From DASXHZ01 sp036488085 (GTDB taxonomy: Bacteria; Acidobacteriota; Thermoanaerobaculia; Gp7-AA8): a DNA stretch of 44,200 nt. Positions 25,754 to 34,056 of the stretch are shown here, piece after piece. Numbering within the stretch: position 1 is the stretch's first letter; every line of letters begins with the position of its first letter. The position numbers and the translations under genes are program-made. Under the pieces are notes generated by a model. It did no database searches. It saw nothing but the letters and a program-made list of their open reading frames with translations, and was not told the DNA's origin. The stretch is taken from positions 1 to 44,200 of the forward strand of contig DASXHZ010000009.1 of assembly GCA_036488085.1 (NCBI GenBank), in the 5' to 3' direction.

Positions 25754-27463
25754 TTACTTCGGCATCGTCGACTGGATGAAGTTCGCGACATCGTTCTTGA
25801 ACTTCTCAAGCGACTTCTGGTGGAGGTAGACCATGTGGCCCGAGGCGTACGTGGCGAAGGAGATGTTCTTCGTGTACTCCGGCGGGAGGTCCATGTGGTC
25901 CATCGTGTAGTTCGCGGCGGCGAAGGGGGTAGCGAGGTCGTAGTACCCCTCCATCACGAGCACCTTCATCCAGCGGTTCTTCACCATCGCGGAACGGAGC
26001 GCGGAGGCGGTGTCGGGATAGCCCATCTGGAAGCCGCCGCGCTGCTGGCCGCCCTGCGGCGATGTCCACGACCAACTGAACATGCCGGATTCGCGCGCGG
26101 AGGTGTAGTACGGCATATCGACCTTGTACCCGAGCTCGCGGCGGACGTAGTCGTTGAAAGTCGACGTGAACGGTCCCGTGGTCTCGGAGCTGGTCGGATC
26201 GGAACCGCCAAAGCCGTTCCATCCATTCGGATCGGGATCGGCGTAGCGTCCGTCGAGGCGCCCGACACGGAGCTGCTTGTCGACGAGCAACCAATGGGTA
26301 AATGTCTGCACGTCGAGGCGGAGATTCGCCAGCTCGCAGATCTGCTTGGAGATGCCCGTGTAGCGTGAGAGCTGAGTCGCGATCGCGTCGCGTTCCTGCG
26401 GCGTGAGCGAGGTCCCCTTGTTGAGCGCCGACCAGTACGGCCCGAGGGCCCACTGCGTCGCCTCTTCGCGCGTCTTCTCGAGGTCCTGCATCAGCTCGGG
26501 CGGCAGCTTGTGGTGGTACGCCGCGATCATCGTGAAGCTCGGGAGGATCAGCGGATACGGCACGTCATTCGTCGCCGCGAACTCCAGCGTCTCGAAGTTG
26601 AGCACCTCGGAGAGGAGCATGATCCCGGAGAAGTTGATGCCGTGATCCGTGAGATAGCCGGAGATACCGGCCGCGCGCGTCGTGCCGTAGCTCTCGCCGA
26701 GGAGATAGAGCGGCGATGACCAACGCTCGTTGCGGCTGATGTAGAGGCGGATGAACTCGCCGAACGCCTCGATGTCGCCCGACAGGTTCCAGAACTTCCG
26801 TCCCGCCGCGGCGTCGGCCGGACGGCTGAAGCCCGTTCCGATGGCGTCGATGAGAACGAGATCGGTGACGTCGAGCGGCGACCAGTTGTTGTCGACGAGG
26901 TGATACGGCGCGGGCGGGATCCATCCCTCCGGCTCCATCGCGACTTTGCGCGGCCCGAGGGCGCCCATGTGCAGCCAGAGCGACGCGGAGCCGGGGCCGC
27001 CGTTGAATGCGAAGGTGAGCGGACGCCGTCCAGGCGGGCCGTCGACGGTGTACGCGACGTAGAACACTTCCGCCTCGGTCTTTCCCTCGGCGTCCTTGAT
27101 CGGAAGGCGTCCGGTCGTGGCGGTGTAGCTGATCGAACGGCCGCCGATGGTCGTCGTGTGGTGCGTGACGACAGCCGGCTTCTCCGCCATTTCGAACTTG
27201 AAGCTCCGCGAGCCGGCCGCGCCGTCTCCGGCCGGCTCAGCGGACGGCCGCTGCTCCGCCCGACGCTCTGCCGCCATCGACTCCGTCGACTCGGTGTGCG
27301 TCTGCGCCGGCTGCTCGGTCGCAGGCTGTGCGTTCGCCGGAGGCGTAGTGCTGGTTGGAGGTGCGGTGCGCTGAACGCGCTCACGGGGTGGGTTGGACTG
27401 CTGGGCGAAAAGCGGGAGGGCGACAAGCGAAAGGAGGCACAAAAGTCGCGCAATTACTTTCAT
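25754..27463 (-). CDS. Secreted S10-family serine carboxypeptidase
   Basis: A 569-aa alpha/beta-hydrolase peptidase of family S10, exported (MKVIARLLCLLSLVALPLFA). A Pro/Thr/Glu-rich low-complexity stretch (about 21-85) links to the catalytic domain: LTFAFNGGPGSASLWLHMGALGP (oxyanion hole), LLGESYGTTRA with nucleophile near Ser257, VMEGYYDLATP with the Asp near 510, and SGHMVYLHQ with the His near 543. It should trim C-terminal residues of peptides in the periplasm or outside. The start is confirmed by AGGAG (complement of 27469-27474 region) 5-6 nt before the ATG. An array of phased palindromes lies upstream (27540-27752). Confidence 0.9.
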   Translation of the reverse strand: MKVIARLLCLLSLVALPLFAQQSNPPRERVQRTAPPTSTTPPANAQPATEQPAQTHTESTESMAAERRAEQRPSAEPAGDGAAGSRSFKFEMAEKPAVVTHHTTTIGGRSISYTATTGRLPIKDAEGKTEAEVFYVAYTVDGPPGRRPLTFAFNGGPGSASLWLHMGALGPRKVAMEPEGWIPPAPYHLVDNNWSPLDVTDLVLIDAIGTGFSRPADAAAGRKFWNLSGDIEAFGEFIRLYISRNERWSSPLYLLGESYGTTRAAGISGYLTDHGINFSGIMLLSEVLNFETLEFAATNDVPYPLILPSFTMIAAYHHKLPPELMQDLEKTREEATQWALGPYWSALNKGTSLTPQERDAIATQLSRYTGISKQICELANLRLDVQTFTHWLLVDKQLRVGRLDGRYADPDPNGWNGFGGSDPTSSETTGPFTSTFNDYVRRELGYKVDMPYYTSARESGMFSWSWTSPQGGQQRGGFQMGYPDTASALRSAMVKNRWMKVLVMEGYYDLATPFAAANYTMDHMDLPPEYTKNISFATYASGHMVYLHQKSLEKFKNDVANFIQSTMPK

Positions 27464-27539
27464 TCAATCTCCTTGGATTTTAGAGAGGAAGGCGAAAAGT
27501 CGTGGCGACGACGGATTGTATCGATGGGCAGACGACTCG

Positions 27540-27752
27540 TCGATGGACCCCCACATTGACGGTCTGATCCGTCGTCGTCTTTTCGATGTACGCCTACATC
27601 GACGTCCCGTTGAACGATCGGGACGTCGATGTGGGTAGGCATCGAAGGTCCGATCGGCGATCGGGCGTTCGATGTAGGGGTCATCGAAAAGCCGAGGGCG
27701 GATCGGGCCTTCGATGTGGGGCTACATCGAAGAGCTGACGACGGGTCGGGCG
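27540..27752. repeat. Array of 20-bp palindromes with 43-bp period
   Basis: Units begin with TCGATG at 27540, 27583, 27626, 27669 and 27711 (steps 43, 43, 43, 42), with a partial one at 27521. Each unit starts with an interrupted palindrome; the best is TCGATGTA-CGCC-TACATCGA (27583-27602), and the last is TCGATGT-GGGGCT-ACATCGA. About 23 bp of weakly conserved sequence follows (often GATCGGG). It fills the gap between recX and the S10 peptidase gene. It could be a helically phased operator array or a row of RNA hairpins in a leader or 3' UTR. Confidence 0.85.
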
Positions 27753-27755
27753 AAG

Positions 27756-28223
27756 TCAATCGCCCGTCAGGCGAAGCAGCTCGCGGATCCTGTCGACCGG
27801 ATAGCCCTGGCGGATCAAGTAGGCGGCGAGACGGCTCTTCCCTTCGGCCGATCGGACGAACTCCTCGCCGTGACGGCGAATCATGAGACGGCGACGCTTG
27901 TCCGCGATGGAGGCAAGGTCGTTGCTCGTCCGCTCCTCGTCCAGATTCTCGGCGACGGCGCGATCGGCCGTCGAGCGATCGACTCCGGCCGCCGACAGCT
28001 CACGTTTGATCCGCGCCGGACCGAGCTTCTTCGCGGCGCGCGTGCGGACGAAGGCACCGGCGAATCGCTCGTCGTCGATCCACTTCTCGGTCCGCAGCCG
28101 TTCGATGGCCGCATCGATCTCCGCCCCGTCGAAGCGCTTCATGGCGAGCTTCCGCCGCAACTCGTGCTCCGAGTTGAAACGGTACTGAAGGATGCGCAGC
28201 GCGCTCGTGTACGCGTCGACCAC
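27756..28223 (-). CDS. recX: Regulatory protein RecX
   Basis: A 155-aa RecX, which binds RecA filaments and limits recombination. Three-helix repeats are visible: ALRILQYRFNSEHELRRKLAMKRF, DAAIERLRTEKWIDDERFAGAFVRTRA and GPARIKRELSAAGVDRSTADRAV, ending in RLAAYLIRQGYPVDRIRELL. The start is GTG at 28221-28223, overlapping the pilT stop by one base (TAGTG), so it is translationally coupled to pilT rather than to recA. The longer frame upstream runs antisense-like through pilT and is not protein-like. Pairing with pilT is unusual. Confidence 0.85.
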   Translation of the reverse strand: MVDAYTSALRILQYRFNSEHELRRKLAMKRFDGAEIDAAIERLRTEKWIDDERFAGAFVRTRAAKKLGPARIKRELSAAGVDRSTADRAVAENLDEERTSNDLASIADKRRRLMIRRHGEEFVRSAEGKSRLAAYLIRQGYPVDRIRELLRLTGD

Positions 28224-29404
28224 TACACCGAGTTCGAGAAGTCGAAGGGCGACTCGTCGGCGAACGGATCGGAGTCGCTGCCGCCGCTGACCGAGAGCTT
28301 CGACTCCATCTCCTCGCGCGACATGTCGGAGGTCGACTGGATGCCCTGGAGCTTGAGACGGAACTCGTCGGGATTCGACGCGCGGCGGAGCGCTTCGTCG
28401 AGCGTGATGAGACCGTTCTTGTACAGCAGGTAGAGCGATTGATCGAACGTCTGCATCCCGTACTGCGAGGTGCCCTGCGAGATGGCGTCCTTGATCAGCT
28501 TTGTCTTTTCCTTGTTCTCGATGCAGTCGCGGATGTAAGCCGTGGAGATCAGGACCTCCGCAGCCGGGACGCGCCCGAGGCCGTCCGCGCGAGGGAGAAG
28601 ACGCAGCGAGATGACCGCCTTGAGCACCGCCGCGAGCTGCAGGCGGATCTGCTTCTGCTGGTGCGGAGGGAAGACGGAAATGATGCGGTTGACCGTCTCC
28701 GTCGCGTCCATGGTGTGGAGCGTCGAGAGGACGAGGTGCCCCGTCTCGGCGGCGGTCAGCGCCGTCTCGATCGTCTCGTAGTCGCGCATTTCGCCGACCA
28801 GGATGACGTCGGGATCCTGGCGGAGGGCGCTGCGAAGCGCCTGCGAGAACGACTTGGTGTCGACCTCGACCTCGCGCTGGTTGACGATCGACTTCTTGTC
28901 GCGGTGGAGGAACTCGATCGGGTCCTCGACCGTCATGATGTGCTCGGTGCGGTGGGAGTTGATGTAGTCGAGCAACGCCGCGAGCGTGGTCGACTTGCCG
29001 GAGCCGGTGGTGCCGGTGCACAGGATCAGGCCGCGGCGTTCCTCGGCGATCTTCTCGAGGACGACCGGGAGCATGAGCTCCCGAATCGACAGGATTTTGA
29101 CCGGGATGACGCGGAGGACCATGCCGACCGTACCGCGCTGCTGGAAGATGTTGCAGCGGAAGCGGCCGAGGCCGGGGACCGAGTAGGCGATGTCGATCTC
29201 GTAGTTGTTCTTGAACTTTTCCTTCTGGCGCGACGACATGATCGAGAACGCCATGGCGATGGTGTCTTCTTGCATGAGCCGCTTCAGCTCGACGAGCGGC
29301 ACGAGCTCGCCGTCGACGCGGATGACGGGATGCGAGCCGACTTTGATGTGCAGGTCCGACGCGCGGCGCTCAGCGGCAATCTTCAGCAAGTCATTGATAT
29401 GCAA
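28223..29404 (-). CDS. pilT: Type IV pilus retraction ATPase PilT
   Basis: A 393-aa hexameric ATPase that powers pilus retraction and twitching. It has the N-terminal PAS-like domain (ASDLHIKVGSHPVIRVDGEL), Walker A GTTGSGKST (131-139), the Asp box TVEDPIEFLH, Walker B DPDVILVGEMRD, the His box GHLVLSTLHT and a diverged AIRNLIR-type motif (AYIRDCIE). It lacks the tetracysteine site, as expected for PilT rather than PilB. The C-terminal 35 residues are Ser/Asp-rich (GGSDSDPFADESPFDFS) and beyond the usual PilT end. The start is a TTG (29402-29404) after SD GAGGTGA; no ATG fits. recX follows with a one-base overlap. Confidence 0.95.
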   Translation of the reverse strand: MHINDLLKIAAERRASDLHIKVGSHPVIRVDGELVPLVELKRLMQEDTIAMAFSIMSSRQKEKFKNNYEIDIAYSVPGLGRFRCNIFQQRGTVGMVLRVIPVKILSIRELMLPVVLEKIAEERRGLILCTGTTGSGKSTTLAALLDYINSHRTEHIMTVEDPIEFLHRDKKSIVNQREVEVDTKSFSQALRSALRQDPDVILVGEMRDYETIETALTAAETGHLVLSTLHTMDATETVNRIISVFPPHQQKQIRLQLAAVLKAVISLRLLPRADGLGRVPAAEVLISTAYIRDCIENKEKTKLIKDAISQGTSQYGMQTFDQSLYLLYKNGLITLDEALRRASNPDEFRLKLQGIQSTSDMSREEMESKLSVSGGSDSDPFADESPFDFSNSV

Positions 29405-29444
29405 GGGTCACCTCGGGGGGTTCGGTTGTAATAATACGTGAACC

Positions 29445-30071
29445 ATGAAATATGTGAAAAACGTCCCGCGCGGTGCTGGCGACGATGCCGAGCTGCCGCT
29501 CGTGATCGTCATGCACGGTCGCGGCGCGGATGCGAACGATCTCGCCGACGTCGCACCGTACCTCGATCACGGCTACCGGTTTCTCTTCCCGAACGCGCCG
29601 AAGCCGTTCGAGATGTACCCGGGGATGTCGTTCGGATTCACCTGGTTCGACGGCTGGCCGGCGGAGCCGGAGTCGTTCCGGGAGTCGCGCACGTTCCTCC
29701 TCGACTTCCTCGACAAGGCGCTGGAGCAGTACCCGACGCCGCCAGGCAAGGTCATCACCTGCGGCTTCTCACAGGGCGGGATGATGGCGCTCGACATCGG
29801 CTTCCGGACCGAGCGACCGATCGCCGGGATCGTCTGCATGAGCGCCGGTCTCAACGAGGAGGATTTGCCGCCCTTCAAGCGCGACATCCCTGTCCTCGTC
29901 GTCCACGGTACGGATGACGACGTCGTCCGTGTCCTCGACGCCCGCCGGACGCGCGCCATTCTGGAAGAGCACGGTATCGACACGGCGTACCACGAGTTCC
30001 CGATGGGGCATCATGTGACCGAGGAATCGCTCCGGGTGGTGCGCGACTTCATGGCAGCCCGTTTGCTCTAA
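29445..30071 (+). CDS. Carboxylesterase/phospholipase-type alpha/beta hydrolase
   Basis: A 208-aa cytoplasmic alpha/beta hydrolase of the phospholipase/carboxylesterase (YpfH/Est) type. IVMHGRGADANDL forms the oxyanion-hole loop, CGFSQGGMMA the nucleophile elbow (Ser109), VVHGTDDDVV the acid (Asp157 or 158) and PMGHHVTEE the His189. Substrates are probably short-chain esters, possibly acyl thioesters. It is divergent from pilT with 40 bp between starts, and leads an operon with the next two genes (gaps of 12 and 4 bp). Confidence 0.88.
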   Translation: MKYVKNVPRGAGDDAELPLVIVMHGRGADANDLADVAPYLDHGYRFLFPNAPKPFEMYPGMSFGFTWFDGWPAEPESFRESRTFLLDFLDKALEQYPTPPGKVITCGFSQGGMMALDIGFRTERPIAGIVCMSAGLNEEDLPPFKRDIPVLVVHGTDDDVVRVLDARRTRAILEEHGIDTAYHEFPMGHHVTEESLRVVRDFMAARLL

Positions 30072-30083
30072 GTACGGTCAAAC

Positions 30084-30773
30084 ATGGCTCGGACCCCCCT
30101 CCTCCTCGGCGCTTTCACACTCGCGGTGTCGCTCGCGGCAACCAATGCGCACGCCACGCTCCAGCGCGCGGTCGATTTCGACGAAAAGGTCGATAAAGCC
30201 GCCGCGATCGTCCTCGGCAAAGTCGTTCATACGCACTCGCAGTGGGACCCGTCCCACCGCTGGATCCTCACCTACTCGACGTTCGCCGTCGAGCAGACGA
30301 TGAAGGGGACGGCGCCGGCGGAAGTGACGGTCGTGACGCCCGGCGGTTCGGTTGGCGACGTGGTGCAGAGCACGATCGGCATCCGTCCATTCCGCGAAGG
30401 CGACGAGAACGTCGTCTTCATCAAGAACACGTCCGCCGGACCGACGGTCCTCTTCTTCGACCAGGGCGCGTACGACGTCGCAGACGACAACGGCGAGAAG
30501 ATTGTGATTCCGGTCTCGACCGGCGCCATGCACGTCGACACGCAGCGCGGCGCGGTGGTCGAGTCCGAGCATCCGCGGAAGCTGATCGACTTCCAGCATG
30601 AAGTGCGCGACTCCGTTCAGCGGAGGCACGCTAACGAGATGGAGCTCCTCCGCGAGCACCAGCGCCAGAAGCAGGCATCGCTCACCGACACGCTTGGGAA
30701 GTACAAGCTGCTCGTCGGGCTGGCGTTGCTGGGTATCCTGCTCGCGACGTCGCACTTCTTCCGTCACCGCTGA
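30084..30773 (+). CDS. Hypothetical exported protein with C-terminal membrane anchor
   Basis: A 229-aa protein of no recognised family. It has a signal peptide (MARTPLLLGAFTLAVSLAATNAHA), a beta-rich domain (AAAIVLGKVVHTHSQW, WILTYSTFAVEQTMKG, VVTPGGSVGDVVQ, FREGDENVVFIK) and a charged helical region ending in a transmembrane helix (KLLVGLALLGILLATSHFF) with a His/Arg tail. The first domain resembles secreted proteins annotated only as hypothetical, in which a VxGxV plus GGxxG pattern recurs. It is sandwiched between the esterase and the EAL gene, with tight spacing that implies one transcript. Confidence 0.7.
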   Translation: MARTPLLLGAFTLAVSLAATNAHATLQRAVDFDEKVDKAAAIVLGKVVHTHSQWDPSHRWILTYSTFAVEQTMKGTAPAEVTVVTPGGSVGDVVQSTIGIRPFREGDENVVFIKNTSAGPTVLFFDQGAYDVADDNGEKIVIPVSTGAMHVDTQRGAVVESEHPRKLIDFQHEVRDSVQRRHANEMELLREHQRQKQASLTDTLGKYKLLVGLALLGILLATSHFFRHR

Positions 30774-30777
30774 TTCG

Positions 30778-31566
30778 ATGGCGAACGCGCACGCTGCCCT
30801 GGAAGGCGCCCTCGATCGCGAGAACGTCGTGGTGGTCTACCAGCCGATCCACGACGTGGCGACGCGCAAGATCATCGCAGCCGAGGCGCTGATGCGCCAG
30901 CGGCGGGAGTCGGGGGAGATTCGGGAGGCGGCGATCATCACGAAGGCCGCGGAACAGGCGCCGCGCGAAGAGATGATCGACCTCGACGAGCTCCTCCTCG
31001 AGCGCGCATTTGCAGGCGCATCGCGGTGGGGATTCGACTGGCGGCTGCATGTGAATCTCTCGCCCCGCGAGTACCAGCATCAGGACGTCGTGGCACGCGT
31101 CCGGAACGCGATCGAGACCGCGGGCATCGACGCTCGACACGTCACGCTCGAGATCACGGAGACCTCGCAGTTCAAGCGCCTCGACGACGCGGTGCGCGTC
31201 ATGCGCGAGTTGAAAGCGCTCGGCCTCGAGCTCTGGCTCGACGATTTCGGCACCGGTCACTCGACGGTCGAGCAGCTCTTCCGATTTCCGGTCGACGGGC
31301 TGAAGATACCGGCGACGTTCATCCGCGACCTCGATCGCAACCGCCGCAGCCGCGCCATCACGAAGTCGCTCATCACGCTCGCTCACGACCTCGCGCTGCA
31401 CGTCATCGCCGAGGGCGTGGAGCGCGAGACGCAGTTCGCGGCGCTCGCGGACCTCGACTGCGACGCGGTGCAGGGATTCCTCCTCAGCCGGCCGATGCCG
31501 CTGGAGGAGTTACCGGACAGTTCAGATCGCGGCGTCGCTCCAGGTCCTCGCGAACGTTCCTCTTGA
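30778..31566 (+). CDS. EAL-domain protein (cyclic-di-GMP phosphodiesterase-like)
   Basis: A 262-aa stand-alone EAL domain with no sensor domain. Motif residues seen: EAL at 36-38, Asn93 (NLSPREY), Glu125 (LEITE), Asp155-Asp156 (LDDFGTG), Lys176 (GLKIP), Glu212 (AEGVE) and Gln232 (VQGFLLSRP). Most catalytic residues are present. The usual Asp after Lys-Ile (KID) is Pro178, so activity is likely but not certain. It could link c-di-GMP to the pili encoded around it. The ATG is 4 bp after the preceding stop. Its 3' end overlaps the convergent acyltransferase gene by 83 bp. Confidence 0.85.
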   Translation: MANAHAALEGALDRENVVVVYQPIHDVATRKIIAAEALMRQRRESGEIREAAIITKAAEQAPREEMIDLDELLLERAFAGASRWGFDWRLHVNLSPREYQHQDVVARVRNAIETAGIDARHVTLEITETSQFKRLDDAVRVMRELKALGLELWLDDFGTGHSTVEQLFRFPVDGLKIPATFIRDLDRNRRSRAITKSLITLAHDLALHVIAEGVERETQFAALADLDCDAVQGFLLSRPMPLEELPDSSDRGVAPGPRERSS

Positions 31567-32200
31567 ACTGTTCCTCGCCGCCTTTCGCCATCTGGTCGGC
31601 GATGTAGCCGGCGATGTCGAGGTTCTCGAGCCGCATGCGCACCGGGACGAAAAGGCGCACCATCGCCCGCCCCGGGATCTGCACGTGATGCAGTCCGCCG
31701 CTGTACGCGAGGAGCATCCGTCCGTGGCGAACCGCGAGCATGATGTCGGCGATCCCGCCGCGCACCGTCATCGGGTTCCCGCTCAGATCGAGGCCGGTCT
31801 CGCGCTTCATCCTCCCCTCGGGAGCAATGACGACCATCGACTTCGGGTCGATGCGGTCGAGAACCTCGAACCAGGTGTTGTCGCGCTCCCGCGTGATCGG
31901 GATGACGTGATGCGCCACGAACTTGAAGATCAACCCGACCAACGGCCGTCCTGTCGTCTTGTCGGCGGCCGGAATGACGCCGTGCGCCGCGAGACGCCAG
32001 ATGAATCGGTTCGGCACGCCGCCGAGGAAGACCGGCTCGAAGAGAGATGTGTGATTGAGAAATGCGACGAGCCGAATGTCCTTCCACGCGTCTTTCGGAT
32101 GCGGCTCGATGAGCCTCATGTCGTGCCGGTAGAAGATCTTGCTCAGGTACTTGAGCGTTGCCAGCAGCGTGAACACCGCGACGGAACGAAGCAGGCCCAT
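31484..32200 (-). CDS. PlsC-like glycerophosphate acyltransferase
   Basis: A 238-aa membrane-associated acyltransferase of the PlsC/LPLAT superfamily. The first motif is NHTSLFEP: His50 with Glu55 replacing the usual Asp of HX4D. Later motifs are VPNRFIWRLAAHG, APEGRMKR (128-133, the EGTR equivalent) and a VVIA strand. It probably acylates a glycerol- or lyso-phospholipid, but the HX4E variant and the context leave the acceptor open. One N-terminal hydrophobic helix. It lies 21 bp downstream of the DUF72 gene's partner direction (same strand, DUF72 is upstream in coordinates to the left as the next gene) and overlaps the EAL gene end. Confidence 0.8.
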   Translation of the reverse strand: MGLLRSVAVFTLLATLKYLSKIFYRHDMRLIEPHPKDAWKDIRLVAFLNHTSLFEPVFLGGVPNRFIWRLAAHGVIPAADKTTGRPLVGLIFKFVAHHVIPITRERDNTWFEVLDRIDPKSMVVIAPEGRMKRETGLDLSGNPMTVRGGIADIMLAVRHGRMLLAYSGGLHHVQIPGRAMVRLFVPVRMRLENLDIAGYIADQMAKGGEEQFKRNVREDLERRRDLNCPVTPPAASAG

Positions 32201-32221
32201 GAGCGCGCGGAAGTATAAGTG

Positions 32222-32920
32222 CTAGCTCGCGAGGAACTGCTTCGCGAACACGGGGCCCTTTCCTTCGTCTTCGTGCTTGAAGAAGACGTACGCGTCGCTC
32301 CAGGGCTGGCGCTCGACGCGCTGGCGCCAGTCGGCGATGGCGGTGCCGGGGTATTCGGTGCGGCGGAGGCGGAGGTAGCCCCACGTCGCGGTGAGGTGGA
32401 CGATCGACTCGGGGTCGGGGACTTCGTCGGTGTCGGAAGCGCAGAGGGCGGCGTCGCGGTCGCGGAGGATGGAGCAGATCTCGTCGTCGAACCACGACTC
32501 GTGGCGGAATTCGAACGCCACGCGCTTGTCGCGCGGCAGGATGCTGATGAACTCGCGGAGCTTGAGCGCATCTTTCCGTGAGTACGGCGGGAGCTGAAAG
32601 AGAACGGGTCCGAGCTTGTTCTCGAGCGACTCGGCGGCTTCGAAGAGGAGACGCACGTCCTCGCCGGCACCGGCGAGCCGCTTCTGATGCGTGATCCGCT
32701 GCGGCGCCTTCAGGACGAACGTGAATCCCTCCGGCACCTCGGTTGCCCACTTCGCGAGCGTCTTCGCCTCCGGCATCCGGTAGAACGTGTTGTTGATCTC
32801 GACCGAACCGAAGTGCTGCGCGTAGAACGGCAGCATCTTCGCCGCCGGTAGGTCGTCCGGGTAGAACGTCCCCTTCCATTCCTTGTAGCTGTACCCGCTC
32901 GTCCCGACGATCAGTCGCAT
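32222..32920 (-). CDS. DUF72 (YecE-like) TIM-barrel protein
   Basis: A 232-aa DUF72 family member. Hallmarks: IVGTSGYSYKEWKGTFYP at the N-terminus, FGSVEINNTFYRMP, FTFVLKAPQRITH, VLFQLPP, VAFEFRHESWF and YVFFKHEDEGKGP at the end. The biochemical role of the family is not known; a nuclease- or sugar-enzyme-like barrel is suspected. ATG at 32918-32920 gives the conserved N-terminus; the longer open frame crosses a REP element and the Rieske gene. The start lies 50 bp from a REP-like pair. Confidence 0.88.
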   Translation of the reverse strand: MRLIVGTSGYSYKEWKGTFYPDDLPAAKMLPFYAQHFGSVEINNTFYRMPEAKTLAKWATEVPEGFTFVLKAPQRITHQKRLAGAGEDVRLLFEAAESLENKLGPVLFQLPPYSRKDALKLREFISILPRDKRVAFEFRHESWFDDEICSILRDRDAALCASDTDEVPDPESIVHLTATWGYLRLRRTEYPGTAIADWRQRVERQPWSDAYVFFKHEDEGKGPVFAKQFLAS

Positions 32921-32970
32921 TGCGGGGAAGGATAAGCGGTCCCGGGTTCTTGGCGCGACTTGCGTAGCTT

Positions 32971-33020
32971 GCACGCCCTCACCCGCCGCTTGGCGGCACC
33001 CTCTCCCGGCGGGAGAGGGA
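32971..33020 (+). repeat. REP-like palindromic repeat, copy 3
   Basis: Begins GCACGCCCTCACCCG and contains the hairpins CCGC-TTG-GCGG and CCTCTCCC/GGGAGAGG. Head-to-head partner of copy 4. Confidence 0.85.
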
Positions 33021-33042
33021 GATGTCGTTTGTTGCTCTTGGC

Positions 33043-33090
33043 GCTCTCCCTCCGGGAGAGGGTGGCCGAAGGCCGGGTGAGGAGCGTGCG
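33043..33090 (-). repeat. REP-like palindromic repeat, copy 4
   Basis: Inverted relative to copy 3: CTCTCCC-TCC-GGGAGAG, then GGCC-GAA-GGCC and the edge GAGCGTGC. The pair occupies most of the gap between the Rieske gene stop and the DUF72 start and could fold into one large hairpin. Confidence 0.85.
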
Positions 33091-33096
33091 TCTCGT

Positions 33097-33942
33097 CTAA
33101 CCCGCCTGCTTCGTGGCGGCGCGTACCTCGACTTTTCCGGCGCGGACGCGGACGTCGAAGCAGCGGGCGTCGTAGGTCGTCGGGCCGTTCACGACGTGGC
33201 CGTCGACGATCGAGAGCTCGGAGCCGTGCCATGGGCACTGGATGACGTCGCCGTTCAGCTTCCCCTCGGATAGCGGTCCGCCGAGGTGCGGGCAGGTGTC
33301 GGTGATCGCGTAGATCTTCTCGCCGCGCTTGACCAGGCAGACGGCTATTCCGTCGGCGAGGACACGCGCCGGCTTCCCTTCCTGCAGCGCCGAGTCGTCG
33401 ACCACCGCCGTGAACTTCTCCGGCTTCGTCGAATCGGCGGTCGCAGTGTGGTCGACGCCGACCTGCTCGCCGAAGACGAGATGCCCGCCGAGCCACGCGG
33501 ATGCGTTCGCGATTGCGAAACCGAGCATCGAGAGGGCGACCGCCGAGCGGCGGCGCTCGTCGTTGCCGCGCATGATCCACGACGCCGTGTACAACGCGGT
33601 TGCGATCACGTTCATCGACCCATGAACCGCGCCGATCTTCTTCGCCCGATAGTCGGTCTCAGACCAGTCGGTCAGGCCCGTGACCGCCGAGCCGAGAGCA
33701 CCGAGGATGCCGATGCCGATGGCCGTGTCGGCGGCGCGTATGTCGAGCGCGTCGAGCACCGCGGCCACCGTCCATGCACCGACGGGGATGGCGATGAGCG
33801 CCGGATGCAGCGGATGTTGCAGCCAGACACCGTGGAGCGCGTTCTTGAGCTCTTTCGGAAGCTCGCGGAAGAGTTTCTGAATCGGGTCGAGGGTGTCGAG
33901 CCAATCCTGCTCGTCGATGAGGTTCGCGATCGATTGTTCCAT
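33097..33942 (-). CDS. DUF2231-Rieske fusion membrane protein
   Basis: A 281-aa fusion. Residues about 35-160 are a DUF2231 membrane domain with four helices (HPLHPALIAIPVGAWTVAAVLDAL, GILGALGSAVTGLTDW, HGSMNVIATALYTASWIM, ALSMLGFAIANASAWLGGHLVFG); its conserved His residues may bind haem or metal. Residues about 175-281 are a Rieske domain with Cys217-x-His219 (CPHLGGPL) and Cys236-x2-His239 (CPWHGS), so a 2Fe-2S cluster should form. It probably passes electrons at the inner membrane, but no partner oxidoreductase is adjacent. ATG at 33940-33942. Confidence 0.88.
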   Translation of the reverse strand: MEQSIANLIDEQDWLDTLDPIQKLFRELPKELKNALHGVWLQHPLHPALIAIPVGAWTVAAVLDALDIRAADTAIGIGILGALGSAVTGLTDWSETDYRAKKIGAVHGSMNVIATALYTASWIMRGNDERRRSAVALSMLGFAIANASAWLGGHLVFGEQVGVDHTATADSTKPEKFTAVVDDSALQEGKPARVLADGIAVCLVKRGEKIYAITDTCPHLGGPLSEGKLNGDVIQCPWHGSELSIVDGHVVNGPTTYDARCFDVRVRAGKVEVRAATKQAG

Positions 33943-33974
33943 GTGAACCGCGCGCGCAAGACGGATGCCTGACG

Positions 33975-34056
33975 AGTGGCCGGTTGCCGGTTGCCGGTCG
34001 TCACTCGAGGAAGCGCCGCGCTTTTCTGGCCTCCCGGCAACTGGCCACCGGCCACT
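33975..34056. repeat. Heptamer-armed inverted repeat, locus 1
   Basis: Left arm 33975-33997 and right arm 34034-34056 are inverted copies with 21 of 23 matches. Each arm is built of 7-bp units: AGTGGCC, GGTTGCC, GGTTGCC on the left; AGTGGCC, GGTGGCC, AGTTGCC on the right read inverted. It lies between the Rieske gene start and the mutM stop, and the right arm touches the mutM stop codon. Confidence 0.8.

Noticed and set aside
27540..27752. CRISPR array
   Set aside because: The repeats are degenerate and short, the spacers resemble each other, and no cas gene is in the window.
27756..29021. 421-aa RecX with a long N-terminal extension
   Set aside because: The first 266 codons are the pilT gene read in another frame; RecX begins at the GTG at 28223.
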